A stretch of DNA of 64,000 nt from Anaeramoeba flamelloides (lineage: Eukaryota > Metamonada > Anaeramoebidae). This document shows positions 1 through 11,676 of the stretch, piece after piece. The first letter of the stretch is position 1. Each line of letters starts with the position of its first letter. The stretch is taken from positions 5,518,001 through 5,582,000 of the forward strand of contig JANTQA010000032.1 in assembly GCA_027625915.1 (NCBI GenBank). Direction: 5' to 3'. The notes beneath the pieces are model-generated. The model was not told the DNA's origin and searched no databases. It worked only from the letters and a program-made list of their open reading frames with translations. The translations under genes were made by a program, and so were the position numbers.

Positions 1-109
1 TTTAACAATATTGAACTCTCAAAAATATTAAAAATTACTGAAAATACAATCCTGGTATTTGTAAAAGAAATTGGAAAAACTTTTTGCTTGGTATTCATTT
101 TCCATTTTT

Positions 110-545
110 CTTTTTCAAATCAAGTTTTTTCAAAGAAATAGATTGTAATTTGTTTTCTCAATTTAGTTGAGCGGTACACTTTTTTTATGGTTTGTATTAC
201 AATATATTGTTCTATTTTGATTAGTTTACAAAGAACCCTAAACGAATGTCGGATTTTAAAATTGAAAAAAGATCATCAGATGAAATTTTCTCCCTTTTTA
301 AATTATAGACACAAATTCCGATCATTGAATAAAAAATAGGAAAAAAATTTCACTTTTTGTTTTTTTTTTTTTTCTTTTTTTCAAAGAAATAGATTGTAAA
401 TTGTTTTCTCTATTTATTTGTTTGTCCCTTTTTTTAGGTCTGTATTACAAATTTTATGAGAACTAACAACCCTAAATAAAGAGAATATTTCAGAATTAAA
501 AAAATCGATATTCAGGAAAATTTTCTCCCATTTCAAGTTCAAATG
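110..545. repeat. Two diverged direct copies of a ~190-bp repeat
   Basis: The stretches at about 115-300 and 375-545 share long blocks in the same order: a CAAAGAAATAGATTG motif, a T-run, TGTATTACAA, AACCCTAAA and GAAAATTTTCTCCC. The spacing is about 265 bp. A third, partial relative lies near 26,240-26,320. No reading frame is supported. This looks like an old dispersed repeat. Confidence 0.6.
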
Positions 546-834
546 CTGGTTTGTATTGAATAATTTTAATAAATAATTGAATTAAAAACACACAAGCCAT
601 TTCAATTTACGGCACGAGTTCACGTTATCATCATCAGACTAATTCATCAATAAAAGTGCAGATTTAATTTCCACGTGTTGGTGTTTGTGTTTTAGGTTTT
701 TGTGAAAAAAATCGAATAAAGTTATAAATAAAAGGATTTTTGGCCTTACTTAAAAAGTAGTGCCATATTTATTAGACTATTTGTAAAAGAAATAATAAAG
801 AATAAAAAGAATGAAAAGGGAGATCTTATAAATT

Positions 835-1588
835 TTAAAAATGGTCTGGACCCGTTTCAGATTCTGACTCGCTTTCAGATTTTGTTTCTGGTTGAGATTT
901 TTCATCAACAAATACGCCGACACTATGATGATCGGATTCTTCTTTTGGATCTGGTTGATCGTCAATTTGATCAACATAACCAGAAGTTGGTTTTGAGTAT
1001 CGTGTGTTATAAATGATTAAAGAAAACTTTTTAGCAAAAAAGTAAAAGCATGGAAAAGTTTTGTTTTTTGATTTTTTTTGTTTTTTGTTTTATGTTTTTT
1101 GTTTTATGTTTTATGTTTTTTGTTTTTTGTTTTTTGTTTTTTGTTTTTTGTGATTCACGGATTGTTTATTGTTAATTATTATTTGGTGTTTATTTTAAAA
1201 GTAAACCAAAATTTACCAAAGAGATGAACTGCAAAGAAACACCAAAAGCTAAAACTTTTGCTCTTGTCTGACACTTTTCAGCTGATAAGCAACCAACACC
1301 ATATGCTTTTTGTGTGCCAATTAACAGAATAATAATTATCATTGTAATGAAATGGTTTGCTACCTCACGGTGTGTTGTTGTATATCTGTTTTTCCCAATT
1401 AGTACAAGAATTGCAACTGATAACAAAAAGGTACAGACAAGAATAAATATAAATAAAGAAAGATATTTTGCTTCTGAATAAGGAAACTTTCCGATCCCAC
1501 CAACAGAAAAAAACCAAAAGACTAGGTTAATGAAATGGATTATAACTTCGATTTTATTCCTTTTTAAATTTTCAATGAAATTAGACAT
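835..1588 (-). CDS. Tetraspan MARVEL-like membrane protein (2 exons)
   Basis: Exons are 1588-1217 and 1026-835, joined in phase 0 over a 190-nt intron (donor GTAAAT at 1216, acceptor AAAG ending at 1027). The product is about 187 aa. Four hydrophobic segments are visible at about residues 13-32, 43-65, 78-98 and 110-130; the last is completed only by splicing. A cytosolic acidic Ser/Glu-rich tail of about 50 residues follows, ending GPDHF. The short N-terminus, two loops and long charged C-terminal tail resemble MARVEL-domain proteins of vesicle and plasma membranes, but no family signature is decisive. ATG 1588 precedes the first segment directly; an in-frame ATG at 1636 is also possible. 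The intron holds a TTTTTTG-type simple repeat. The membrane topology is seen; the MARVEL assignment is inference. Confidence 0.7.
1061..1150. repeat. TTTTTTG / TTTTATG simple repeat
   Basis: About 90 bases of tandem TTTTTTG and TTTTATG units lie inside the intron of the membrane-protein gene. Confidence 0.85.
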
Positions 1589-1699
1589 CAGGAAACGAAG
1601 GTTATTGAAAAGATCAAAAAATGAAATTTCGAACATTTCTTGAATGACAATAATATCACAAAAATTGTAGTCACTTTTTAAACTTAGCAACACTTTATT

Positions 1700-2630
1700 T
1701 TCTTGAAATTATTCAAATTTTAAAAGGAATTAAAAGATCAAAATCCAATAACTTTCAAAATTTAAAAGTTATTTACAAATTAAACCTAAAAAAACATGTA
1801 ATTTAATCAATTTTTGGCTTTTTGGTTTTCATAAAAAGAGTTTCAGGTTTTTGAAAGTTCACAAATATTTTTCTTTTAGATAACTTTCAAAAATTCAATT
1901 AAATTCAAAATGTTTAACTTTTGTTAATTATTATTTTTTACCCTTTTTTTTGATAAAAGTTTGTATCAATTATTTGAAATTTGAAAAAATATGAAAGAAT
2001 ATCAAAGACTGAAATCACAAGAATGTCAGTCTGAAAGTTCTAAACAATTTTGAAAGTACTTCTATGGATTGTGCTATTATTGTCTTGTAATAGCTGTCTG
2101 AAAACAATGAAAACTAAAAGTATTTAGATAGGGGGTTTTGATCTGTTTTATGCATAACATTTAATCCTTTTTAAAAAGAACTTTTTAAAACTTGGGAAAT
2201 GCACTTAATCCAAATGTTATGATAGAAATATTTTTTTTTGTTTTGGCTAACTTTTGAAAAAATCTCTTTTTGGAATGTTAAAAGTTAATCGTGTCTAGAA
2301 AATGGTTTGATTATACTGATAAATTCAAATAAATATCTGAAAAATTTTTTGCATCATTTTCCTTTTTAAATCTTTTTTAACATTTTGAATAAAGCATTCT
2401 ATAGGCTTAATTGTTGAGAAACTTGGTAAAATTAGTTGTTCCTTCAAAATATACTTACTCTTGAGTTGTTTTAAAAGTTGAGCGATGAGATTACAAAATA
2501 TGAAATTGAACTAAAAATTTCATGGAATAAATTTGAATTTATCAATAGTCATAATTTTTATGAATAGAGAGTTATCAAAAGTAAATTTTTAGAGGAATTA
2601 AGCTCGATAAAAGTTTAATAATTCTTGAAT
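1700..2630. other. Intergenic, no gene seen
   Basis: AT-rich sequence upstream of the membrane-protein gene. I see no supported reading frame, RNA gene or clear repeat. Confidence 0.5.
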
Positions 2631-2632
2631 TA

Positions 2633-2823
2633 CAGTCAATTATACTTTAAAGACACAAACTCTGAACCAAAATTTAAGGCACAATAAAAAAATCTCAAAT
2701 TAATACACAAAATTCAAATAATAGTAAAATGGTTTGTAAAAAAAAATCGCTCTAAAAAATGTGCCTTAATTAGAGATTTTTTTGTTGCTTAATTTTGGTT
2801 GAAAGTTTGTTTTGTTGAGGCTG
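2633..2823. mobile_element. Tc1/mariner-like MITE, AAGGCACA family (decayed)
   Basis: A left TA is followed by CAGTCAATTATACTTTAAAG, then a region with AAGGCACAAT and AATCTCAAATTA; the complementary motifs (GTGCCTTAATTAGAGATTTT) return in the second half. It is homologous to the clean copy at 5402-5599. The right end is worn and abuts the R1 repeat at 2831. Confidence 0.7.
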
Positions 2824-2830
2824 ATCTAAC

Positions 2831-3367
2831 TAAACCCCAATTCAAAATTTTTAACACACCAAAATTCAATTTGTGAAGAAAAAAACTTATTTAATCAATT
2901 CAAGAAGATTTACCAAATTAGAACCATTCACTAATTGAAATGTTAACACTTCTTCATAAATTACAATACTCCTAAAACAATAAATAAATAATTATCAATA
3001 CAAATAAATCAAGAGTGTGTCAAAAATTTTGGAGAGAGCAAAACAAAAAAATACATTAGTAAATATGTTGCAGTTCTATTAGGAATATTGATCGATCAAA
3101 GGTTAGATACTACCAACTAATTTTATTTGAGTTCTTCTATTTTGAACATCTTGACTTTAACCATAATATCAATTGCTCAAAAAATTTTTGATCCAACGAA
3201 ACAAATTACGTAATTCAAACAATGAAATCAAAACAAAAAACTAAAAAGATGAAAAAATGATTTTCATATTTTACAAAAATCAAAATTATCACCAATTTCA
3301 ATGAAATTGTATTATTGTGATTGTTTGGAACGTTTTAGCTGTGTGGAAAATTTTGAATTTTAGTTTA
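2831..3367 (+). mobile_element. R1 MITE-like repeat, copy A
   Basis: This ~540-bp element has imperfect ~27-bp inverted ends: TAAACCCCAATTC... at the left, and TAAACTAAAATTC... read back from the right. Two more copies lie at 22394-22931 (same orientation) and 14943-15480 (inverted). A diverged piece with the GATCGATCAA motif lies near 36,850-36,990. No coding capacity is seen, so it looks like a non-autonomous DNA transposon. Confidence 0.75.
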
Positions 3368-3369
3368 TA

Positions 3370-4605
3370 ATAATAAAAAAAAGGTATTTTTCGGAACCAA
3401 AATTAAACTCCATTCCACTCATAGTATCCCAGCTAAAAATGAAAAATTCACTTTTTAGTTTTTGAAAGAATCAACCAAACTATCATTGCTTAAAAATACG
3501 AGAAATGATAAACTTCAGATTAAATTCGATAATAATAAACGAAATACCTGAAAAATCCACAAATTTCAAAAACAAACAAAATAAAAAAAAATATTTGTGC
3601 CCTTTTATTGAAAAATCTCGTGGATAATTTCTCATTTTTCTTTGGGAAATTAAAATGACATAAAATAAGATTTTTTAAATATAAATATATGAATTTTAAA
3701 AGGAAAACACAAAATATCACTTTTATTAACGTTAATTTGGAGTTTCAAAGGGTTTTTTTTTTTCAAACTGTCTTTGTTAAAAAAAAAATAAAGAAGAAAA
3801 GAAAAAAAATAAAAAATCAAAAATTAAAAAAATTTAACTAAAAGAGAAAAAGTGATAATGATCTAAAAATTTAAAAGTTATTTTGACAAGTTTAATGAAT
3901 TCAACTGGTTTAAATTTTTCTATTTCTTGAATAAAAGTGGACCTCTTTGACTGAAAAAGAGTTTTATAATATCTGTTATATACAATTAATTCTGTAAAAT
4001 ATATTCAGTAAAATAAAATATGTAACAAAAATTATACCTAAGCAATTTTAAGAAAAATAAAATATACCCTAAAAAAATTGTCGATATTTTTTGATTTTTT
4101 AAATATCATTTTATATTTGTCATTGATTTATCAAAAAAAAAATAAGAGTCTTTATTAAAAAATATTTATTTTGTATTTAATAGAGATGCCCGACAATCAT
4201 TAATATATTGCAATCTATTAATCGAACAATCAGCAATACAAATTATAGAAAATTGAAAAAAAAAAATTAATTTTTTTAAAAACTTGAAATTTCATAGGAA
4301 GTTAAAGACTGATCATCCGAGAACCAAAATAACAAGCCATTGCATTTAACACAATGAAATTATTTTTTCTTTTTTTAGGGGTTGTAAACCATAAGGTGAA
4401 AAGCAAAACAGGAATTTGTTGATAATTTTTTTAAAGGTGCCGTTTTTCTATTGTAAAAAAGAAATCTTAAGTTTCAAAAATTGTGTTTCTATGGCGAATA
4501 TATCATTTTAAAAATCAATTCCATTATCCGCTACGTAAAAATAATATCCATTTGGTCAAAAAAGTTAAAAGAGATCTAAAAAAAAAAAATAATTTTTAAT
4601 TGGGA
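3370..4605. other. Intergenic, no gene seen
   Basis: AT-rich sequence; short open frames here lack codon bias and homology. No feature supported. Confidence 0.5.
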
Positions 4606-4610
4606 AGAGT

Positions 4611-4806
4611 AATAGAACCTGACAAAATAAAGTAAGATCAACCAATAAAAGAGAAAAATAAGAATTCAAACCAAAATCAGGGGATTCAATACAATAACAG
4701 TTTTTTTCGATACTATCTTTTGGTAAAATGTTTTTATTTAAAATAAATTCATCATTAAAAAATTTGATAAAAAATTTGACAATTTTTGAGATCTCCAAAA
4801 CAACTT
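4611..4806 (+). repeat. R3 dispersed repeat, copy
   Basis: It begins AATAGAACCTGA and includes a TACTATCTTTTG(G)TA block and a GGAGATCTCCAAAA-type end. Related copies are at about 13,088-13,215, 26,424-26,610 and, inverted, 32,080-32,272. A 77-codon frame on the minus strand is a shadow of this repeat. Confidence 0.6.
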
Positions 4807-5400
4807 ACTGAATTTTGATATAAAAGGAACGGGGAAATATGTTTATTTATCGAATTGTTAATAATATAATTAATTCCTATTTGAATTTAATTCTTTTCCC
4901 TTTTTAATTGATTTAATTTCATTTATAGAAAAGTTTCGAAAAAATATTAGGATTTAACTTTTTTCACCAATGCCATTTTTAAAATAAATCTTAAAAGAGT
5001 ATTATCGAAATTGTTCAAATAAGAATGAAAATTAATTTATAAATGACATTTATTTTGAAAACTAAGTCTAATTAAACCTTCGAAAAAGTTGATAACAATT
5101 TTTTACAATAATAAGAAATCCAAAAATATACAAATACATTTCATTTGTATTTAATTTTCATAAAGAGACAATTCTGAATCCCAAAAATTTCATATGAAGG
5201 TACATATTTAGAATCAATTAATTTACAAAGTTTCATTGTGTTTAAGGGATTAATATCAGAATAGAATGGCCCATAATTAAAATATATTATAATTGTGTGT
5301 AAATTGGATTAGTACCCCATGGTTCAAATGTTTCTAAAAAAATGATTCATAAAGTAGTACTATTTTTTGATATCATCAATTAAAAAGGATTCTTTATATT
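4807..5400. other. Intergenic, no gene seen
   Basis: AT-rich sequence with no supported gene or repeat. Confidence 0.5.
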
Positions 5401-5401
5401 A

Positions 5402-5599
5402 CAGTCAGTTTCACTTTTAAGGCACAAACTTTCAACGAAATTTAAAGCACAATAAAAACCTCAAATTAAGGCACAGAATTCAGATTCTAGTAAAATAATT
5501 TGTAAAAAAAAAAAAATTACAAATTTTGTTCCTTAATTTGAGATTTTTTTGTACTTTAAATTTCATTTAAAGTTTGTACCTTAAAAGTGAAACTGACTG
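5402..5599. mobile_element. Tc1/mariner-like MITE, AAGGCACA family (198 bp, clean)
   Basis: It is bounded by TA at 5400-5401 and 5600-5601. The ends are perfect inverted repeats starting CAGTCAGTTTCACTTTTAAG, and the complementarity continues for about 80 nt on each side with a short AT loop. CAGT ends plus a TA duplication are the hallmark of Tc1/mariner-class insertion. No transposase is present, so it would be mobilised in trans. Confidence 0.85.
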
Positions 5600-5601
5600 T
5601 A

Positions 5602-8600
5602 GTTGTAAAAATGTTCCTTTTGGGTTAAATTGTGCATTTGGCCACAAATTTAAAAACGAATTATCAATTTTAATACCTCAAAGTTGCAAAAGATCTTTCT
5701 TAAATTTGTAGTAAAATGTAGGTTAGTTTTTAAAAACTTTATTTTTTTTGAAAAAATTGAAATAATTAACTTATAGGATTCTTTGACCTAGTGATTTCGT
5801 AAATTTTATTGAAAATATATATATTTTACAATTAGCAATATAAATATGATACAAAACTAATCAGTCTTTGGCTTTTATATAGATTATTATCGAGTTAACC
5901 CCAAAAATTAAAAAATTATAAAAATAGTTACTTTTAAAAGTTCTAAAGATGAATTATTAAATACTGGATACTATTATTTTGAGTTTCAATTTTTAGATTG
6001 GGAAAAGTAATTAAAAAAAAACAAATTCAAAAATGATAATTTGTAATTGTGATCATTTAGTAAAAAATCAAACAATTTATTGTGAAAAACTATTATGAAT
6101 CAATCTTTAAGTGCCATGTAAAGCTATGTAGTGTACTAAAACACAATTTACTTACAATTACACCAAACTTTGATTATAGACGATTCTATCCTTACACTAA
6201 TCCCTTAAACAACAAAAATCTTTTGACTCAATAAAAATTTCTATTTCAAAAAAGATCTATTGAATTAGAAAATTGAAAACACTTTTTTCAATTGAAGTGT
6301 TGAGAATGAAAAGTTCTACGCTTTAAGAAACTAAATTGTATATATCCTTTAATTTCAATAAATAGTATTTGGGAATTATTATTATTGTTATTTTCTTCAA
6401 AAATAGAAATAAAAAATGAAAATTAATTCAAAAAAGATGAAGGTTCAATATTTAAAATCATTTTTATTTTTTTTTTGTGTTTGTGTATATTCCCAAAAAG
6501 TGGACACACATTATTATAATAAAAAATTTTTTCGTTGACATTTAGAACAAGATCAAAAAAAAAAAAGTAAATTGGCGCAAGCTGTTTTTAAAAATGTGCA
6601 GACCAAAAGTTTTCTAGGTGGTACTTAAAGTGACTTTTCCAACGTTTTAATTGGTTTTGTAGACTTTAAAACTTTTTAGTACTCACTTTTTTAAAACAAC
6701 TGTTAACAGTTATTTTCCAATTAATAAATGAATTTTTTTTTATTTCAAGAGAACAAATATTGTACAATGTAATAGTCGAAAAATATTCAAACACCCTCGA
6801 AGACGAAATAAATGAATATTTTTTATTCCAAGTTACAAATAAATTTTTTCAATGAATTAGTGATTGAGAAAACCCAAAGATCTTTTCAAAATCAATCGAA
6901 AATATTTTTAGAGATTGAATTTAAACTTCCTTATGGAACTTTGAGAGGAAGCTTTTCATTAAGAAAATTTGATTTTGACAGTATTTAGGTTCTTTCACAA
7001 AGCACAAACAATTTGGATCTACTTTTATTATCAAAATATTTAAAGTTGTTTTTGGAGATCTCAAAAATAGTTAAATTGATCAGCAAATTTTTAATACTGG
7101 TGTTTTGGAAAAAAATATGAAAAATGTTGCTATATTTTTCAGATCAACATCACTGAATATATGCGATATTTCGTTTTATTTCTTTAAAAGAAAGTTGAAA
7201 AAAAATGTTTTCAAAATGATTTTGAAAAAACAATTAAATACTTTTATATTAACAAAACCATGGAAAATTTTACTGGTTAATACTGAAACATTTTGAAAGT
7301 TAAAGATCTGAAAACTAAAACAATTTCAATTTTTGGTAAAAAGTACAAAAAACTCTTTTTTCACATTTATCTTGATTGATCATAAAATTGAAAATTTTTG
7401 CAAGGAGTTTAGATTCTTAAATCCCATTTGTTAATCACTTAGATTATCAATTAGAGTACAAAATTATGTATGAGATTCAAATTAGAATACAAAAAGTGGT
7501 TTCACAAAATTTTAAAAGGAGAGACACACGGGACTAAACTCATACATTTTACCCTTTAAATATTTTTTTTTGATTTTTTCTTCATAGACGAAAACATGTT
7601 TACCTTTTGAATATTAAAATTAGTCTTGAAATCGAATCTTACTAGTTCCTATATCTCAAAGTTCATACGGAAGCAGAATTAAAATTATAAAAATGCGATT
7701 TTTTTAATTCATTTTGTGAAGGTCTTGTTATTTTTTCTTTTATTAATAATCAAAAAAAATTTTTAAACTCAAAATAAAAATTGTTACTTCTGAATTGTAA
7801 AATAGCAATAATTAAGAGAAAAAAAAAATATTCCTTTTCGAAATATATACAAAATAATTTCGATATCAACCCGAAACAAAGCACAGAAATCAAATTACTT
7901 ATTTTGTTGATCTATGAAAAAATTGTTATGTAGACACTTTTTCTGAAAGGACTTTTAAAGAAACGAAAGATCGATAAACTTTTTATTTTAGTGAGTTTGT
8001 AAAACAATTGTTTAACAACCACTAATTCCTTCTTTGGATATTTTTTTTATAAAAATCAGAAAATTGTGACTACTATTTTTCCACTTTTTTTTAAAAGGAC
8101 CAAAAACAACAAAAAAAAGAACTATTGGATCAATTCAACGTTTGGAAACAAAATTGTTTTTACATTTCTTAAAAGTATAAGTGAATTTATTTTTTTTGAT
8201 CAATTTGAAACATTCAAAAAAGGTTAAATAAAAAAGTAAAAATGAGCAACTATTTCAAAAGAGAAAAACACTTAAGGGGCACCTAAAAATCAGAACTTCA
8301 AAGTATATTTTTAAAAATAATAAACCTTTCAACTGAATAATTCAAAATTGGAAATGAAAACACAACTACAGAACTAATCGCGAATTGAGTGAAAAGATTT
8401 TCTCAACTTTTTAATAAAATATTGAAAATTTGTACTGGTATTGGAAATCGAAAAGGGATAAAATTTCAAACTATTACCATTTCCTCAAAACTGAAATTTT
8501 GGTTTTTAAGGATTCTTAGTTCTCGAAAAGTTCCCAATAAATTGAATACCAAAGTACCAAACATATAAACTGAGATCACAAATTACAATCTTTTCCTTTG

Positions 8601-8856
8601 CAAATTGTTTTTTTAAAAAAAAAGAGAAAGTGAAATTTTTTTCCCATTATTTATTGAAATACTCATATTTTACTTTTACAAATTTTTTAAATGAATCAAG
8701 TATTGAAAAAATCAAAAGATCCTCACAAAGTCAATTAATAAAAACATTTTGCGAAATTCCATTAGAACTCCCTATGAACATTGAACTCACATTTAATTTG
8801 TTTTAATTACAAAAAAGAAAAATATCTTTCTAAAAAAAAAAGAATACAATTGTCTT
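5602..8856. other. Long AT-rich stretch without a supported gene
   Basis: Several short open frames, such as one at 7105-7296, are AT-driven and show no homology. Around 7,020-7,090 there is a faint R3-like block (TTTTTGGAGATCTCAAAAATAG). Nothing else is supported. Given the giant introns elsewhere in the window, a short unseen exon cannot be excluded. Confidence 0.45.
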
Positions 8857-8996
8857 CTATTTATCCCGTTTGGTTTTGAATTCTAGAGATACTTTTTTTC
8901 TAGATGAGATCAAGAATTTTATTTCTTCTTGAGAAAATATTGAGTAAGCTGACGAAAAGAGAAATAGGTTCAATTGGCAGGGTTCCAAAACCAAAC
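8857..8996 (-). CDS. Possible terminal exon of an unidentified gene
   Basis: Base composition rises clearly in 8,860-9,110. On the minus strand a pyrimidine-rich acceptor (TTCTTCTCTTTACAG) at 8997 opens a 45-codon frame in phase 1, with residues ISSRKKVSLEFKTKRDK before TAG. I could not find its upstream exon. If real, that exon would lie at or beyond the oppositely oriented BTB gene. A competing plus-strand reading starts at ATG 8903 with donor GTAAAG at 8999 and a short second exon. I cannot decide between them and recognise neither product. Confidence 0.25.
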
Positions 8997-9213
8997 CTGT
9001 AAAGAGAAGAAAAAATCATAAAAAAAAATTTTCTATCTGATATCTTTTGGCAAAATGAAATTCCTGCAACAAGTGAACCCAAAAATGTTGCCTTCAAAAA
9101 CCATTTATCAAAAGTGAAAAAAAATTATTCAAAATAAAAGATTTATTTTTGTTTCAAGACTTTTCTATTACAAAAAACAAAATATCCTTTCCGAAAAATT
9201 TCTATTTATATCT

Positions 9214-11250
9214 ATGTTTGAATATAAGCTCTTTGGAAATTTAATTAATTGCAAAGAATTAGCAAATGTTGAATTTCTGGTTGGAAATCGGTGCAAGAAA
9301 CTGTATGCACACAAATTGATCTTGTCAATGAGATCCAAATTTTTCAAACAGATCTTGTACCCTTGTGGGTGGGAACAGTCCAGTGTTCAAATAGTTCAGA
9401 TAACGCTTTCTGATATCGCTTTTGAATCCTTTGAAGTCATTTTGAATTACTTGTACACAAACGAGATTGCACTAAACTTTGATTCATTCTGGGATGTCTT
9501 ATTAGGTTCACAAAAGTTCGAGTTGCCAAAGCTCTATCAATTGTGCTTGAGATGGTTTCAAAATCGAGTAAATGAAACAAATTTTATTTGTCATTTTCTG
9601 AAAGCATATCAAATAAAAAACAAAGATGTCTTGGATATTATGTTTATTTATTTTGAAAAAAATTTTCCTTATTTGATCCAAAGTAAGAAATTTTTTAACC
9701 AATTGGATTTAGAGATGTTTAAAGTGTTTGTCCAAAAAATTAATCAAATAAATAGTTCCTCCGAAATGAAAGAAATCATTTGGATCAGGTTTATTGAATT
9801 TATCATATGCTATTTTAATAAATCCCGACAATGCACTTCAAAAGAAATTGTGAGAGCAATTGAAGATTTGCTAGTTACACCAAAATTTGTTGTGAATAAA
9901 AATTTGCAGTTGGTAGATACTGAATTGGAACGTTTGATTAGTCATAATTTTGTAGAGCTTGTGAATTGCCCAAGGTTTTCGCATGATGATCTGAAAGTAA
10001 ATGAGAAGGGGAACGAGTGTAAGAATGAGAATGAAAAGCAGTGCAAAAATGAAACGACTGGTAATGAAATCAATATTCGCAAATTTGAAAGTGGGGAAAA
10101 AAAAATTCAAATCCAGAATTCCTTAAAATCCAATGAAGAAAAAAAGAGTTTGTCTTTAATTTCAGTCATCAATTTACAAAAACGGTTTGGTACACCAAAG
10201 AAAATTAAGGTTGTTAAAATCAGAAAAAAAAAGAGACATAATAATAAATACACAAATAATAACAGAATCCGATTAGCTTGCACAATTCTGGAAAACAAAA
10301 GCTCGAAAAATAAGAACCAACAACACACACAACAGCAGCAGCAGCAACAAAAACAACAGCAACAACAACAAAAGCAAGGTGCCGATCTGATCAAAGATCA
10401 CTTTTCAGATCAAAGTTTGATGTCGTCTTTGAAGCAAAACACACCACTACGGCATCCCATTTTCCCAAATCTCTCTGTAAATGCTCAAATGTTAAAAGTT
10501 TTATTAGTCTCCACAGATCAGCTGGAAAGCCATTTGGAAGACGTGAAAAAATCTCTTCTTGTTAAAGGCAATATACGCTGTATCCATACCTTTCATGCGT
10601 GTGACTCAACACCCAGTTATGAACATCTCAAGAAATATGATTCTGTCTTTTTGTTCTCCTCAATTAATGCATTCCAGAATTCCAAAAAGCTTGGCGATTC
10701 TCTTGCCAAGTTTGTAGATAATGGTGGCGGTCTAGTTATGTCCACGTACCGCTGTTTATTCAAGAGACCCAAAAAGTATAAGGGGGCAGAATTGAAGGGC
10801 AGAATTGTTTCAAAGGGGTATTTGCCAATTAAAAAGGGAGTTTTAAAAGACAAAAGATCATCTCTTGGTGAGATCCTGATCAAGAACCACCCAACAATGG
10901 ATGGTATTAAGAAATTTGACGGCGGGATGCTCTCATACAGGATCAAATTCAATAAAAGCCATTTAAAAAGTAATAGCAACTTAGTTTCAAACAGAGAGTT
11001 GAACAATTTGAAAAACCAGAAAAAATGCTATTCAATTATTGTCGCCAAATGGTCAGACGGAAACCCACTCATTTTTTATAATTATTCCCCAAATATGAAG
11101 GGCAAAATTGTCTATCTCAATTTTTGGCCAATCTCAGGTGAGGTTTATGGGTACAAAGGCAAATACAATTATTGGCAAAACAAATATGATGGGCGAAAAA
11201 TAATCGCTAATGCAATTCATTTTTCTGCACTTAAGGAAGAAGTATTTTAA
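9214..11250 (+). CDS. BTB/BACK protein with glutamine-amidotransferase-like C-terminal domain
   Basis: Single-exon gene, 678 aa. Residues ~8-115 are a BTB/POZ domain (VEFLVGN, YAHKLILSMRS, FEVILNYLYTNEI), followed by a BACK-like helical region to ~260. A Lys/Asn-rich linker carries a polyglutamine tract at ~368-389. From ~425 to the end lies an alpha/beta domain resembling class I glutamine-amidotransferase or ThuA-type folds: LKVLLVSTDQ, YDSVFLFSS, KFVDNGGGLVMSTY, FDGGMLSY, AKWSDGNPLIFYN. The strand-turn after GGG has no Cys nucleophile, so it is probably a binding rather than an amidotransferase module. BTB domains dimerise and often recruit cullin-3 ligases; that role is inference here. 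I recall similar BTB fusions in Anaeramoeba proteins. The start is the first ATG and sits directly before the BTB domain. Confidence 0.9.
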   Translation: MFEYKLFGNLINCKELANVEFLVGNRCKKLYAHKLILSMRSKFFKQILYPCGWEQSSVQIVQITLSDIAFESFEVILNYLYTNEIALNFDSFWDVLLGSQKFELPKLYQLCLRWFQNRVNETNFICHFLKAYQIKNKDVLDIMFIYFEKNFPYLIQSKKFFNQLDLEMFKVFVQKINQINSSSEMKEIIWIRFIEFIICYFNKSRQCTSKEIVRAIEDLLVTPKFVVNKNLQLVDTELERLISHNFVELVNCPRFSHDDLKVNEKGNECKNENEKQCKNETTGNEINIRKFESGEKKIQIQNSLKSNEEKKSLSLISVINLQKRFGTPKKIKVVKIRKKKRHNNKYTNNNRIRLACTILENKSSKNKNQQHTQQQQQQQKQQQQQQKQGADLIKDHFSDQSLMSSLKQNTPLRHPIFPNLSVNAQMLKVLLVSTDQLESHLEDVKKSLLVKGNIRCIHTFHACDSTPSYEHLKKYDSVFLFSSINAFQNSKKLGDSLAKFVDNGGGLVMSTYRCLFKRPKKYKGAELKGRIVSKGYLPIKKGVLKDKRSSLGEILIKNHPTMDGIKKFDGGMLSYRIKFNKSHLKSNSNLVSNRELNNLKNQKKCYSIIVAKWSDGNPLIFYNYSPNMKGKIVYLNFWPISGEVYGYKGKYNYWQNKYDGRKIIANAIHFSALKEEVF

Positions 11251-11251
11251 C

Positions 11252-11659
11252 TGAAGGATTGTTATTTTTTTTTTATTTTGATTTTTTTAATGTAATTTTT
11301 CAAATTAATGAATTTAATTATTTTTAATTTAATAATTTTGAAGTTAGTCCCTTCAAAATTGTACCTCTTAACCTTCCAAAAAGATCTGATAATAATTTTG
11401 ATTACTTTTTTTTTGAATTTATTTATTTGATATCCCAAGAAAAATAATTATTTAAAACTTTCTTATTGTAAAAATAAGTTTATAAGAATTTTGATTTTTT
11501 TTGAAATACTCAAGGAAAAATAATTTCAATAAATATATTTGTAATAATTGTTAAATTTCATTCTTCGTTTTAATTCTCAATTTTTAGGGTTTTGTTGTTT
11601 TTTAATTTTTATTTTGATTTTAAAATCAATAAATTTTTGAAAGAAACATACAAGAATAT
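11252..11659. other. 3' flank of the BTB gene, no gene seen
   Basis: AT-rich downstream sequence with T-runs. No feature supported. Confidence 0.5.
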
Positions 11660-11676
11660 AAAAAAAAATCCGAATT

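Noticed and set aside
7105-7296. 63-codon plus-strand open frame
   Set aside because: AT-driven, no homology, no supporting splice or composition signal.
10107-10394. Cys-rich minus-strand frame
   Set aside because: Antisense shadow of the polyglutamine tract in the BTB gene.
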